Assembly: GCA_015680685.1 (NCBI GenBank)
Contig: MNCI01033329.1
Location: 133,731 to 197,730, forward strand
DNA from: Gnetum montanum
Lineage: Eukaryota; Streptophyta; Gnetopsida; Gnetales; Gnetaceae
Direction: 5' to 3'
DNA: 64,000 nucleotides
The position numbers and the translations under genes are program-made. This document shows positions 11,216 through 23,690 of the stretch, one piece after another; the first letter of the stretch is position 1; the number at the start of each line of letters is the position of its first letter. The notes under the pieces were generated by a model. That model had not been told where the DNA came from. It worked only from the letters and a program-made list of their open reading frames with translations, and made no database searches.

Positions 11216-11952
11216 TCCACATAACCCACTTTAGTTAGAAAAAAATATCATGAAAATAGATAGAAAATACAATCTACACTACAATCAACAATATATCCTA
11301 TACTATAGATAGTGCACATCAAAGAAATAGAGAAAGCTTCTTCACTTTAAAAAAACCATGAAAAACTTCTTAACTTTTTTTTGACAAAAACTACTCATGC
11401 ACCTAACAAAATAACTCATACATACTCATATCACATATTATATCATGCATCAATAATTCTGCACATTTTTACCACAAAAATGTGAAATAAAGCTTCCCCT
11501 ATCAACACACAAATTGAATTTAAAACACAAGTAGGAGCATAGAACACATCACAAGAATAGGCAACTTAGAACACAACAGAGTAGTGGATATCCATAAGAG
11601 ATTTTGAATGAGTCAAAGGGATTTTAGAGAGCTATGAGAAAAGTTGAGAATAGCAAAGACAAAGAGGAATGAAACATTGATATGCATTCAAGGTAAAATA
11701 GAGTATGAAAGAAGAAGAGAAAAATGAAATACCTAGGAAAGATTTCATAAGGAAGTGAAAGAGATCATGATGAAAATATAGGAGGACTGTATAAAGCATG
11801 AGAGATAAAGGCTATTGGTATACAAACTACATCAAATAAGGAGAGGCTATACAAAGTAGGATGTTGAAAATCTATACTTCACCCATGACCTTCTAGAGTT
11901 ACTACATCTCCAAAGCCTAAAGCCAAAGACAAGATCATCCTTTGGTCATGAT
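10986..11952 (-). other. Copia H 3' untranslated region, distal part
   Basis: Matches the 3' region of Copia D (19731-20890): blocks at 11090-11230 match 19860-20060 and 11540-11945 match 20400-20890. It has no coding content. The solo LTR at 11953-13963 splits it from its proximal part (13969-14100). Confidence 0.65.
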
Positions 11953-13963
11953 TGTAGTGTCTAAAAATGTTGGTGGCTGGAATACCTAGAGGTCATCAAA
12001 CATACAACTTAACCCCAAGTCTATGAGAGGGTTGTGCTAGAGATAATGGAAATGGGATGCCCTGAGTGGTCTGGTCAATCAGACGAGGACTTACGTGTTG
12101 TCTAATAACCATTTTTGAGTGGTGTTTTTAGAGCATCATGCATGGGAGTTGTAACAAGCAAAGAGTGTAACATGTATAACAATGAGAGTGCATCAACGTG
12201 AGTGTCTTAGTGCATATTGGCAATAGAAATAAATGAATACACTAACAATTTGAAATTTATGCTGCAGGAAAAAATGGAATGAGTTTAGGTGAGAAAATGA
12301 ACCACCCCAAAATTGGTGGAGCATTACTTTTGCTTCAATTGTGTATAACTGGTATGTAGTGTCAGACAAGAAAAATGGGGTAGCAAGGTAGTATGGTCAC
12401 AGTCCCTAGGATTCTATGGATGTGGTGCTAATAGACATAAATGAGCTAAAGCTTTCTAGGTGGATGGTTGCTACACTATGTGGGTGCGAGTTGCAAGTGT
12501 CACACTCAGGTGCAAGAGTAAAGCAAGTGCTGAGGAGTGCTCTAATGCTGAGATTTATTGCTCATCAACATTTTGTTTACCAATCTTCTGCCAAATCCAA
12601 AGACAAAATCCAACCCTTAGGGAGCCAATTACTAGGATATTTATAAAGCTAGGGTTGTTAGGAGACATGGGTTGAATGCCATGTGTCCTGGGTCCCATAT
12701 CGTATGGGTGTGAATGCATCATGCTGACCTACTACGCTTAGAGTGTCAAGCTCAATGGTGCTATTCTTGATAGGATAAGAACAAGGACTAAAAATCTACC
12801 AAACTATGACCATATTTCCCAAACGACATGTGCCAAAGTCTGAGAAAACTACCATGTACCTACAAGATTCCCAAAACAAATAAAACTTAGAGCCTACACT
12901 ACAGGATTACGTCTTCCCCACTCTTCCAAGTAGGGTCAAGCATGGAGATAATTTTGGGGATCAAAAGGGGATGCAAAAGCAAAGAAAACTACTAATCTTG
13001 GTTGCTTGAGTGATGCTAGAGTTTAAATAAAGGTCGATGCTAAGTTCTAGGAGCTTTTGGAGGCATTTTCCAAGTGTTACATTGTCTACACTGCCCAGTG
13101 TGATGAAGCATAGCATGAACATAGTAGGGTGTAGTAGCTATTTTCCAATGAATCTTGTCAAAATTAAAAATGCCACTCTAGAATGTGGGAAGATAGGCAA
13201 CTCCAGCAACTAGAAAGTGCATCTTCCATGTCATGATGCCTTGATACCTCCTCATTCTATACATAGAAAATTTCTTATTCTAGATCCTCTACTATGTTGT
13301 CTACACTATGTAGTGTAGTAGAGAATAGCACCAATTTTGGATGAATTTTGATAAAAATTACAATGTTTTTTCATGGGATGTTAATCACACTTTGAGGGTG
13401 AAGTAGGACAAGCAACCTTGGATGTTGAACAATTGTGACATGCACCTTCTGTGTCCGGTCCAACACTTAGGGAAATTTAAGTCCTGAAGAGCCTACTACA
13501 CTATCTATGCTATGTAGCATAGTAGATCATAATAGGTCCAAAGATAGAAAATTTATGAAACTATTTTTGTCATCCTGAGCATCTTCAACAACTCCTAGCC
13601 TGGCACCTAGGTGGATTGGCAACTAGGACATGTGTCAACTTGGGCATGCTAAAGAATGTAGCAAGCTTGATAGCCTAGAAGATAGAAAATTTCCCAAACT
13701 GTTGAGTCCATCTTTAGTGTCCTTTGTCTACTTTCGGCTTAAGATTTTTGCAAACTGGCATTGGGAATGGATGCTACGTTGACTATGCTGGGGAGTGTAG
13801 TAGGTAGACTTAGAAAAAATTTTGCAAACGTTAGGACTTCCAAGGTGCCATGCTATCTACACTACATAGCATAACATCAGACTTAGAAAAAGTTTTATCT
13901 AAGATTTGACACTTAGACAAATTTGATGTTGAGTCGTAGGAGCCCAAAATTAGTGCTGTTTCA
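11953..13963. mobile_element. Solo LTR, 2011 bp, with target-site duplication
   Basis: The sequence starts TGTAGTG and ends GTTTCA, and is flanked by ATGAT (11948-11952) and ATTAT (13964-13968), a one-mismatch 5-bp duplication. The empty site is visible in Copia D at about 20895-20935, where the two sides are continuous (..GTATGATCCCTATGAGGGAATG..). It contains no gag or pol. Several palindromes built on CTACACTA.GTAGTGTAG occur in it (13085, 13294, 13496, 13772, 13850). Its family and orientation are unknown; it does not resemble the other LTRs here. Confidence 0.8.
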
Positions 13964-14099
13964 ATTATCCCTATTAGGGAATGTGTGAGTACATAGGATG
14001 TGGATCGGAGGATTTAGCAAACTTAGCATGGAAAGCTGGTTCTTCTATTATCTCTTAAAGTACCCTACTTCCCTACAATACATACCTACCTACTCCCCC

Positions 14100-15060
14100 T
14101 GAAAAGAAGCTTATTAGTTTATAAGAAATCCTTAAACTAGTACTAGGAGTTTTAGTATCTCATGTATGTCTTGGTAAAGTAATTACATCTAGAAATGTTC
14201 TTAGATGTAGAAATCTTTCTTTATTAAAAGCTTTGGTAAAAATTTCTTCTCTCTATTCTTTTGAAGAAAGATATGATAATTTTACTATTTGCAATTCTAC
14301 CTACTATCTAAGTTAATGATATTTCATCTTGATGTGTTTGATTTTACCATAAAAAGTTGGATTTTTTGAAATAGAGGCAGTAGCATTATTATCATAATGA
14401 ATGATTATTGTGTCAGAGAATGTGATACCAAAACATTTTAATACTTTCCTCATCCAAGGATCTATGTGGAGTAGTGTGAAGCTAGAACATATTATTCTTT
14501 AGCTGATGATAAAGCTGCAAAATTTTGCTTCTTGCTCAACCATGATACTAGTCTATTATTAAGAAAATGATAGTTTCCACTAGAAGATTTTTTATCATCT
14601 TTATTTCCTACCCAATATTTATTTGTATATGCTTTTAATTCAAAATTTTTGATTTTCAAATACCAAAGTCCATGATTGACTATGCATTTCAAGTAATGTA
14701 AAATCCTTTTAGTTGCTACCAAGTATGATTCTTTAGGTTCTCATGTATATCTAGAAATTAAGCCAACTACAAAAGCTATATTAGGTATGATGGCTATAGC
14801 ATAATGTAGACTTCCCACCATTAATTTGCATATATGTAGGGGGAGCTTGTACCTCATCTTTAGGTCACCAATGTAGGGGGAGTCTTTTAAGACTTTTTCC
14901 AATAGATATGCAACAAGACTTTCCACTTCAACACCCATAGTTGAAAATGAGTAAGAAGTGGACTATTCATTTTAGAGTATAGAAAAGTATCAAAGGTAAA
15001 ATTATGAGTTAATTTTGGTCAAGATATCTTTTGGATATTTCATCTTGTGATGTATTTCTT
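14100..15060 (-). pseudogene. Copia H pol, RT end and RNase H
   Basis: On the minus strand, 14938-14741 reads as the end of a Copia reverse transcriptase (G-S-L-H-Y-A-I-A..P-N-I-A-F-V-V-G-L-I-S-R) and 14722-14492 as the start of its RNase H (R-I-L-H-Y-L-K, G-L-W-Y, A-Y-T-N-K-Y-W-V-G, K-S-S-S-G-N, W-L-S-K-K-Q-N, L-S-S-A-K-E). Further on, to about 14300, D-N-N-A-T-A-S-I-S-K-N-P and K-H-I-K-M-K-Y-H mark the RNase H end. Copia I (47100-47700) has the same order. Stops and frame changes make it inactive, and the rest of pol is missing to the right. Confidence 0.85.
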
Positions 15061-15740
15061 GGTGATGTTATTGAAAATTAACATGGCTATACACTAATTG
15101 CTTAGTTGTATTGCTTTGCTCTTTCTTGTTGGATGGCATGTCTATACTCGCCTTGTCATATACTTTACATGCTTTATCCTTTTATTGATGTTTCAAAAGT
15201 AGGAGAATTTTCGATGATTATAGAATCATGAGATATTAATTATTTGCTACTAATCGATTATTGGTTTAGAGACAGGTTACTTTCTCTTCAAGTGTCAAAA
15301 TTTAGACTTTAGCCTTTGTTTTAATTCTCTTGAACATAAACTAAAAGGCTTAGATTAGTTATGGATCTTTAAAGAGGGAAGCTATTTAATGGAATTTTAT
15401 TTGGAAACCTTATAAATCATTGTGCTCATAAATGTTTATATCTCTATGGTAGTATTGTCCACTATGAATATATCTTCTTAGAGCACTTAAGCCCTCTATT
15501 GCTAATATGAATTTCTAAAAATGATTGGTTGGTATCTTATATATTCTCAAAATGTAACACTTTTAACATTTTCTTAAAATACTACTCTATAAATTCCTTA
15601 TATATGTATATACTTGTTATAATACAATGTCATGTCTAAATCATTATACAATTCTACTTGGATGGAAATCATGTGTTTCTTTGGTTTATCTTGTTGCTCT
15701 ACTTCACTCCTTTTTGATGATGGCCAAAAAGGGGGGGATG
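15061..15740 (+). mobile_element. 3' end of a plus-strand Copia element
   Basis: At about 15714-15737 the plus strand reads TTTGATGATGGCCAAAAAGG followed by GGGGG. This is the usual polypurine tract setting of large plant Copia (SIRE-type) elements. The preceding 650 bp have no clear coding motif. A short tandem repeat follows (15756-15805, two copies of about 25 bp with GTTTGATGATGTACTAT). The LTR itself is cut short by module X copy b. Confidence 0.45.
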
Positions 15741-15809
15741 CATTTTTTATGGTTTATGGATAGTTTGATGATGTACTATGGACATGGACAGTTTGATGAT
15801 GTACTATAT

Positions 15810-16237
15810 ATCTCTTTCTTTTGATTTAGTCAATCAAGATTAAATTCAAATACTTGGGGTTTCATAGCATCTCTATTAGTTATTTATAGGATATTTTATA
15901 GATAATTAATGTTGGTGCTACAACTATTATCGAATAGCATTGACTCACCATATTAGCTCATAGAAGTAGCCTTTAGAACTAGTTTTTGGTTCCACAAAGC
16001 TCTTCCAAAATAATTGGAATGTCGATAGTTTTCTTTCACATATGCAAGCAAAGTTAAAAGCTCATTTTTTTAGTTTTGTAATGTTGTTTTTTGAACATGG
16101 ATAAAGACACTTAGAGGGAAGTGAATGAATCAAGCCCTTATAAAAAATTTAACTATAACTAGAGATTGGTAGAAGACTAGTAGAAAATCCCAAATAAGCT
16201 CAACATAGAAAAAAAAAGAATAAATGCAAAGAGAGAG

Positions 16238-16268
<31 letters not shown>

Positions 16269-17297
16269 ACATACACCAAGCTTTTAAGGTGGTTTAGTTG
16301 CTAGATTTTCCATCCTACATCCACTGTAAAACTCTCCCTAGACTCTAGAGGGTAGAGTAGTTCTATTAATCAAAGAAGAAATTTATAGGGATTCTTACCA
16401 TGCTGGTGTGGTAGATCAAGCCTTCATAGAGAGGAAAATTAGCACTACAAGATAATTCTACAAAGCACTTTTCATTTTGGACTAACATGGAAGAGAGGAA
16501 TGAGCTCTTCTTTGTAGAGCCAAAACATTCCTCTACATTTTTGGTTTACAAGCTAAGTTGGACTTAGAACAAATATGCATGAGTTAAATTAATTATCTTG
16601 GCCCCACAAAGCTTGAAACAAACTAGATTAGGAAAGGGCATGATCTCATGAAGCTAAGTTGGATTAAAATTCTAAAATCCATGTTCTAAAGCTACTTTAA
16701 TAATGACCTCATATGCTTACATGGTAGAGCTCCTTTTCAAGCTTCTTGTAGAACAAGATAGCTCTATCTACTAAGCTCTTATGCACATGCTCTTAATTAT
16801 GCTCATCCCACTAAAGGTTAAACAAAAAAAGATATCTATGTTTGATAGAAAAGTATTATGAGCTATCTAAATAAAGCTACAAGAAGCTATCTTCATTATT
16901 CTAAGAAAAAGAGCTAAGATGGTAGAGTTGACTGAGCTAAGTAGAATGAAAATAGAGATTCTCTATATTGGCTCTTCAAAGATAATGTGACATACAAAAC
17001 AAAATTATGTGAAAAAAAAAACAAGTTTAGAGCTTAGACCTATGTAGAATAGAAAAACTTCTTAGAGAAGTAGAACCATACCCAAGCTCAAAACATGCAC
17101 AACTAAAATGGTTAACAATCTCCCCCTTTTTGAGATTGGGTGAGATCTAAAAACAAGGGAGAACATGGAAGAAGATACATAGAAAATATTTCAACCAAGC
17201 TTAGAAAAAGAACAAAGTTATCATACAGATTATATCAGCTCAAACAAAAAATAGAATCATATGGCCAATAAACATAGCTCATACAAATCAAGCATAG
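15810..17297 (-). repeat. Module X, copy b
   Basis: Second direct copy of the 9690-11215 module, with the same left flank, LTR (16082-17117, minus strand, TGTTAAC start), polypurine tract (17118-17135) and the first 180 bp of the Copia 3' region. It ends abruptly at 17297, where copy c begins. Confidence 0.7.
16228..16268. repeat. (GA)n microsatellite
   Basis: Perfect GA repeats of more than 15 units, with a GTGC interruption at the left, inside the LTR of module copy b. Copy a lacks it. Confidence 0.95.
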
Positions 17298-18345
17298 CAT
17301 AATTATTATTTTTTTCTTTTCCTCCATAACACATTTTCTTTCATCATCTCTCTATTTATTATTTTCTACCATTTGGTTTGCTCCTATTTTTTTTACAAAA
17401 CTGTACCTTGTCATGTTTTTATTAAAAGATGTTTTCATCCTTATTTCTTCATTTTGAAGCTAATTTCAAACTCATTTCTTTCATTATATATATAAGTGTT
17501 ATAAAATTTTGCTGCACTATATTGCTTTATTATATTTATGCTTTTAATTAATAAATTTTTGATCTATTTTGTTACTTTCTTTTGAGTTAGTCAATCAAGG
17601 TTAAATTCAAATACTTGGGGTTTGATAACTTCTTTATTAGTTATTTATAGGATATTATTTGGATAATTAATTGGGATGTTACAACTAACATCAAATAGCA
17701 TTGAATCATCACATTAGCTCATAGAAGTAGCCTTTAGAACCAATTTTTTGTTCTACAAAGCTCTTCCAAAATATGCTAGTTTAATCATGACCTCATATGC
17801 TGACATGGTTTTTATGCTAGTTTAATCATGACCTCATATGTTGACATGGTAGAGATCATTTTCAAGCTTCATATAGAACCAAAAATGGTTCCACGAGCCA
17901 CCTCTATTTGCTAAGCTAGATAAAACAAAGCTATTATGCACATGCTCTTAATTATGCTCAACTCCACTAAAGCCTAAACAAAATAAGCTATATACATTCG
18001 ATAGAAAAGTATTATGAGCTATCTAAATAATGCTACAAGAAGCTATCTTCAATACACTAAGAAAGAGAGCTAAGCTCGCAAAGTAGATTGAGCTAAGTAG
18101 AATGAAAATAGAGATTCTCTGTACTAGATCTTCAAAGCTAATGCAACATACAAAACACAATTTTGCTAAAAAAAAAAGAAAAAGAAACAAGTTTACAGCT
18201 CAAACCTACATAGAATGGAAAAACTCCATAGAGAAGTAGAATCATACCCAAGCTCGAAAAATGCATAGCTTAATCAGTTAATAATCCTTCCCTTTTTAAC
18301 ATTGGATGAGCTTTAAAAAGTGGAAGAACATACATAGACAAGTGA
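17298..18345 (-). repeat. Module X, copy c, internally deleted
   Basis: Direct copy beginning with the part found at 7550 and 9601, then an LTR missing its first several hundred bases after about 17770, then a polypurine tract near 18284 and about 60 bp of the 3' region. It abuts copy b directly. A 41-bp tandem duplication (17773-17855) marks the deletion joint. Confidence 0.65.
17773..17855. repeat. 41-bp tandem duplication
   Basis: Two near-identical copies of a unit beginning ATGCTAGTTTAATCATGACC, differing at a few bases, lie at the point where the LTR of module copy c is deleted. Confidence 0.9.
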
Positions 18346-19730
18346 TGAGTTAGTTGTTGGGCCGCATCAATGGAATGTCATACCCCTTACATTTGAGCTT
18401 CCATTACTACATTTGGTATGAGCTTCAAATGAGCATTAATAGCTTAGCAATTGAGAAAAAAATTCATTTCATCTTGATGCTAATGACTCTTTCTTGTAGA
18501 AATAACAAGCTCTACTAATACTAGAGAAAATAGCTCTTTTATCTTCAACTAATAACTCTTGTTCTCATTAATGGGGTTTAACTTTATTTTTTAGCAAAAT
18601 CAACTTTAGTTTTTTCATATAATAGATCTTTTCAATATTAGTTTATAATGCCCCTTTATTTTTTTACACATGTGTCATGGTCTTTTCTAGTCTAACTTGT
18701 ATAGATTTAAAACTTGGTTCTAGCTTTCCATTTGCTTGGTTAGACATGGCAATGAGCTTTGTTAACAAAAATTGGAAGCTTATGATTCTCATAATCTTTT
18801 TCCTTTTTTTCCTAGGCCTTCTTATGCATGTGTTCAAGGCATTGATGTGGCATATGAAGTAATGTTGATCTAGAGGAAGAAATGAGCTTCATCTATTTGT
18901 TAATGCGGTAGTGCAAATGTGGTGATGCTGACATGGAAAATGAAACAACATTGATCTAGATGAGGAATTCAACTTCATCTATTTGTTGATGTGGTAGTGC
19001 TGACATGGCAATACTCACATGGTAGATAACGTGTTTATATGAGGTTTTACCATCTTGTAAAAAATGCACTCTCATTATTTTCCAGCTTTAACAAACTCAT
19101 ATTTAAGTTGTCATGGGTTCCATTATAACTTTAAGCTATGTGTGTGAACCAAACACTTATCTTTCTTCTTAGGAAACTTAAGCTCATGTCTTTAATAAAG
19201 CTCATGTTATCTAGATTTTTATCTAGATGGAATTTCTATTGATTTTGAATGTTGATGTGGCATGTATGCTTGAAAATTCTTTCCAAAACAAAGTAATGAC
19301 TAAAGGTTGGATAACTAGATTTAAAGCACATGTTCTCTAAGTTTGTTTAAGCTCGACCCCACTAAGTTTTAAAAAAATAAAAAGCTAACATGAAGGAGCT
19401 AAATTACATGCTTTCATAGAACAAAGATCTTATTCTAGAGCCAATTAAATAGCTTATACCCAAAGCTAACATGGTAGTGGGGTTTTATCATCTAAATGAA
19501 AAAGACACCCAACTTTAATTCTAGTTTGAGCTATCATTGGGTCCACCAATGCTTATGCATGTGAAGCTCATCTAGTGATGAAATTTCCATCTAGATAGAA
19601 ATTTCAGTTTCATGTAGATGTTGACATGACATACAAAACACTTTTCTTATAAATGTGAAAAGCTCAAATGTATAAAATGAAAAGCTCTAGTAAGAAGCAA
19701 GAACCACAACCAAGCTCAAAACATGCACCA
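18346..19730 (-). repeat. 3' LTR of Copia D, truncated
   Basis: Matches 39815-41085, the LTR of Copia J, over nearly its whole length (blocks at 18400-18560, 18700-18980 and 19330-19730). On the minus strand it starts TGGTGCATG after the purine tract at 19731-19746. The other end is cut at 18346 by module copy c. Confidence 0.75.
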
Positions 19731-20890
19731 GTCTTCCCCTTTTTGAGATTGGGTAAGCTTTTGAAATGAGTTAGAATAAGGAAGAAAAAATAAGAAACAT
19801 ATACAACTAAGAATATAGGAAAATCCTGAAGATCAAGATCAAATTCATCTAAAACAAAACAAACCTATCATACATATTATCTTAGCTTAACATACAAATG
19901 CTAAATGAAGAACTTAAAAATCTTAGAATAATACACATCAAGTTAAACAAGAGAATCATACAACCAGTAAAACCAAGTAAATAATCATCATAACATGGCT
20001 CATACCAATTAATCTTAACATTGTTACATCTAATTATACATATCACCTTTAGTCAAAAAGTCAACAATAAGACTTACACTACAGTTAGTGCATATCATAA
20101 AAATAGAAAAACGATTGATAATTTTTAAGGAAACAACTCATACACAATCAAGAAATAGCTCTTAGGAAACATATCATATAAAATAGCTCATACATAATTA
20201 GATCATACATTTTTTTGACATAATAGTATATTCAAAATCATATTACTTTCTGATGAAACATCTCATCATATGTTTTCTCCCTTTTTTCATAAAAAAAATG
20301 TGAAAAGAAGCCTCCCCTATTATTAAGTAAATTAATTTGAAAACACACAAATAAACATAGGAAATAAAAACAAATAAGATAAGCACATAAGAGATTAGTA
20401 AAAAATACATTGATCCTATTGAGCATTCAGGCTCAAGTTAGAAATTTAATAATCAGAGCATAGCTAGTCATAACTAGTGTAGATAAAAAGATACAAGGCA
20501 TAGAAAAGTTCAAAGAAACAAATAGCCACTCAGAAGCATTATAGCTATGCATATTCATAAGATCTTCTGGATGAATCAGGAAGATTTTAGAGAGCTTTGA
20601 AAAATGTTGAGGAGAGTATAGGTTGAAAGGGATCAAGCATTGAAAAACACTCAAGCCAGAATAAAGTATGAAAGAAAAAAGAGAAGAGTGGAAAGCCCAA
20701 GAAAATTTTAGTAATAATGTGGAAATGATTATGATGTAATAATACCCTAGAGTATGAGAGATAGATCTCTTTGAAAACTAGACCACCTAAAGAAAGGAGA
20801 AACTATATAGAGCAAGATATTGAGACTTTGTACTTCATCCATGACCTCTTGGAGTTACTGCATCTTCTAGGTTTAGAGAAAAAAAATTTC
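19731..20890 (-). other. Copia D polypurine tract and 3' untranslated region
   Basis: The minus strand reads CTCAAAAAGGGGAAGAC at 19746-19730 just before the LTR. The region up to 20890 has no coding motif and matches the 3' region of Copia H. RNase H, which should lie before it, is deleted in D. Confidence 0.65.
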
Positions 20891-23317
20891 ATCCTATGGG
20901 TATGATCCCTATGAGGGAATGCATGAATCCATAGGATATGTCTTAACTTCTATATAGTTGCACATGTCTTAGCTTCTATCATGCCAAAATGCTTGAGCAT
21001 ATGATCATCATACTTTGTTTGTGAAGTGAATGTTCCATCCTTAAGCTATTTAATATGTAAACCCAAAAATTGAGATAACTTTCCTATCATAGACATTTCA
21101 AATGTGATTTCATAGCTTCAATAAATTCTTTGCCCAAACTTGAGCTTGTTTCTCCAAGTATTATATTATCAACATAAATCTAAGAAACTAAAAACATTGT
21201 ATTACCCTTTTAATAGAAAGAGTACTATCCAAATAGGCTCTCAAATATCCATTTTCAACTAAACATGGATAAAGCTTGGCATACCACATCCTAAGGGTTT
21301 GCTTCAAATCATATGAAGCTTTGTATAGCTAATACACATGTTTTGGATTTTAAGTGTCAATGAATTCTTTAGGTTTTTCTATATACACTATCTCTTTTAT
21401 TTGTCCATTTAGGAATGTAGACTTCATATCCATTTGGTAGAGTTTAAACACTTGATAAGTTGCAAAAGCTAACAACATTTGAATAGATTCCTTTTTTGCA
21501 GTTGAATCAAATGTATCTTGCTAATGAAGCCCTTCTATTTTTGTAAAGCCTTTTGCTACTAATTTTGCCTTATTTTGAGTTACTTCATCATGCTCATTTA
21601 GCTTTTTTTCAAAGACCCACTTAATTCCAGTGACATTAGCTCCTTTGGGTCATGGGATAAGCTCCCAAGTATCATTTTTTATAATTTTCTTTATTTCTTC
21701 ATTCATGAAATCCTTCTAGTTCTCACTTCCAAGAGCTTTCCTAATAGTTAGAGGAATGGAAAATGTGACAACATACTAGTAAGTCATGATCCATTGTCTT
21801 AGATCTATTCCTTCTTATCCTCTATCTAAGATGTATCTTAAGGATATCTACCATGGATCTAAACCTTTGTATTTTTCTCCTTAAGTCACTATTCGTGTAG
21901 CCTCTTATTATGTCTCAATCTCATACGTTAAGGCTTGTTGTTCTTCATCAATTTCATTAGCTTATTCTAATGCCAAATTGCCATCATTATTTTCTTCTTC
22001 ATCTACATTCATATATTTCTCAGCTATATTATTAGTATCTTTCTATAATTCATTAACCTTAATGTGAGGTGCTTCAACAATCTTTAATGTTTTTAAATTT
22101 AAGAAACAATAAGCTTTTGAATGACTAAGATATCTAATAAACAAACCATTCTTCACAATGGCTATTAAGCTTGTGAACATTATCTTGATTCTAAATATAG
22201 CACTAACTACCAAAGATTTTGAAATATTGAATATTAGCCATTTTGTCATACCACATTTGATAAGGAGCCTTACAATTATCAGCTCTTACCAAACGTCTAT
22301 TACAAAATTATTCTAGTTGCCTTATTTCATAGATACTTGGGTCATTCTTCTCTTTCATCATTAATCAAATCATCTTGATTATAGTTCTACTTTTCCATTC
22401 TACAACATCATTTTTCTTAGGTGTTCTAGCTAATGAGAACTATCTCTTAATGCATGAGTTTTTGCATAGCTCATAAAACTTAGTTGAGATGAACTCACTT
22501 CCATGGTCAATCCCAATTGTTTTGATTTTAAGCCCTATTTTAGTTTTAACCATACTTTTAAATACCTTAAAATTGTTAAAAACATTAGCCTTTTTCTCAA
22601 TACATGTTAGCCATGACATACTAGTGTAATCATCAACAATATGAAAGAAATATTTACTACCATTGAAACCATCTACATTGAAAGAGACACATGCATCCAT
22701 ATGTAGTATTTTAAGTTTATTTTTATAATGAAATTTTACTAGCTTAAAGGTAGCTCTAGTTTGCTTACCATTTTGGCATGTAAAACATACCTCTTCCAAA
22801 TGACTTACCTAAGGAGTACCTTTAATGATTTAAGCCTTGATGAGAGCTTGTATATTTCCTAAGGTTAAGTATCCTAGTCTTTTATGTCATAACCTACTAC
22901 TACTTAGACATTCAGGTTGCTCATTAATAGAATATAAATTATTCCCTGCTTGAGTAACATAGGCTTTAACATCCTTTTCTTTATTCTCTAATATACATTT
23001 CTCATTCATAAAACAAATATAATAACCTTCTCTTGAAAACTTTCCTAAGCTTAATAACTTACAATGTAAACCATTAACAAAATAAACTTTATGAACTTAA
23101 AGAAAGTTATCATTAAATCTAATTGAGATAAAACCTCTTATCACAACTTTAACTTTGTCACTGAAGCTTACTTTCTTGTTGTTAAAGGTTTGTAGTATGA
23201 TAAATTTTGATTTATTAATAGTCATATGTTGAGAGCAGACATTGTTAGAAACCATGTCTCTAGACTACAAGAGCTCTTTAAGGCTAACTATATGAGAAGA
23301 GCTATTCTATTGATTGG
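20891..23317 (-). pseudogene. Copia D pol (GAG-pre-integrase, integrase, RT), broken
   Basis: Read on the minus strand from 23270: a GAG-pre-integrase block (N-L-Y-S-I-N, H-K-R-L-G-Y), then integrase (22799-22440: C-x2-C zinc-finger end, L-H-M-D-A-C, a D-D-Y-T-S segment, D-H-G-S-E-F), an integrase tail ending M-W-Y-D-K-M-A-N-I-Q-Y-F-K, and RT (about 21750-20940: W-V-F-E-K-K, Y-Q-M-D-M-K-S, Y-K-A-S-Y-D-L-K-Q). Where a Y-V-D-D box is expected the trace is Y-V-D-N. RNase H is missing. Many stops and frame changes are present. The start is cut at 23317, where Gypsy E begins; Copia K keeps the continuation at 42455-42470. Confidence 0.85.
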
Positions 23318-23690
23318 TGATGAATAATAAATGGGTTTTTTCGACTAGGCCTCGTTGACTAGGCCTTGTCGACTAGGTCTCATCAACTAGGTCCTACCAA
23401 TGCATGATTTGATGCATTGATGTGACCTCATTGATGTAGTGTTTGTTTTTTCCTATAAATACACACTCACCCACTATGTTTATGACATGTCTTTTCATAG
23501 TTGTAGCAAAGCTCTTGTATTTTTAGCATTTGGAAGTTGGAATATTTTTCTAAGTGGCCATAGTAGGAGTCAAGTGTACAGATCTTTATTCAAGCACTAT
23601 TATACCTGAGCACAACAGAGTGTGCGGTGATAAAGATGAGCTTTTTGATAAACCTTGTAGCACTTTGAAATAGATTAATTAATTAATTAT
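23318..23690 (+). repeat. 5' LTR of Gypsy E
   Basis: Starts TGATGAAT.ATAAATGGG like 35586. The U3 carries four near-repeats of GACTAGGCC (23341-23398), then a TATA box (CCTATAAATACA at 23452), then blocks matching 35760-35940. The LTR may run a little past 23690, because the second copy is truncated. Confidence 0.8.
23452..23463 (+). promoter_or_regulatory. TATA box of Gypsy E LTR
   Basis: TCCTATAAATACAC lies downstream of the GACTAGGCC repeats and is conserved in the other LTR at 35705. Confidence 0.6.

Noticed and set aside
14090-14110. CAGGGGGAGTAGG on the minus strand as a polypurine tract with an LTR to its left
   Set aside because: Copia I has a matching GCAAGAGGAGTATG just after pol (47875) and its true purine tract 740 bp later, so this is the start of the 3' untranslated region.
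16228-16268. GA repeat as a regulatory GAGA element
   Set aside because: It is a simple microsatellite inside one copy of an LTR and is absent from the sister copy.
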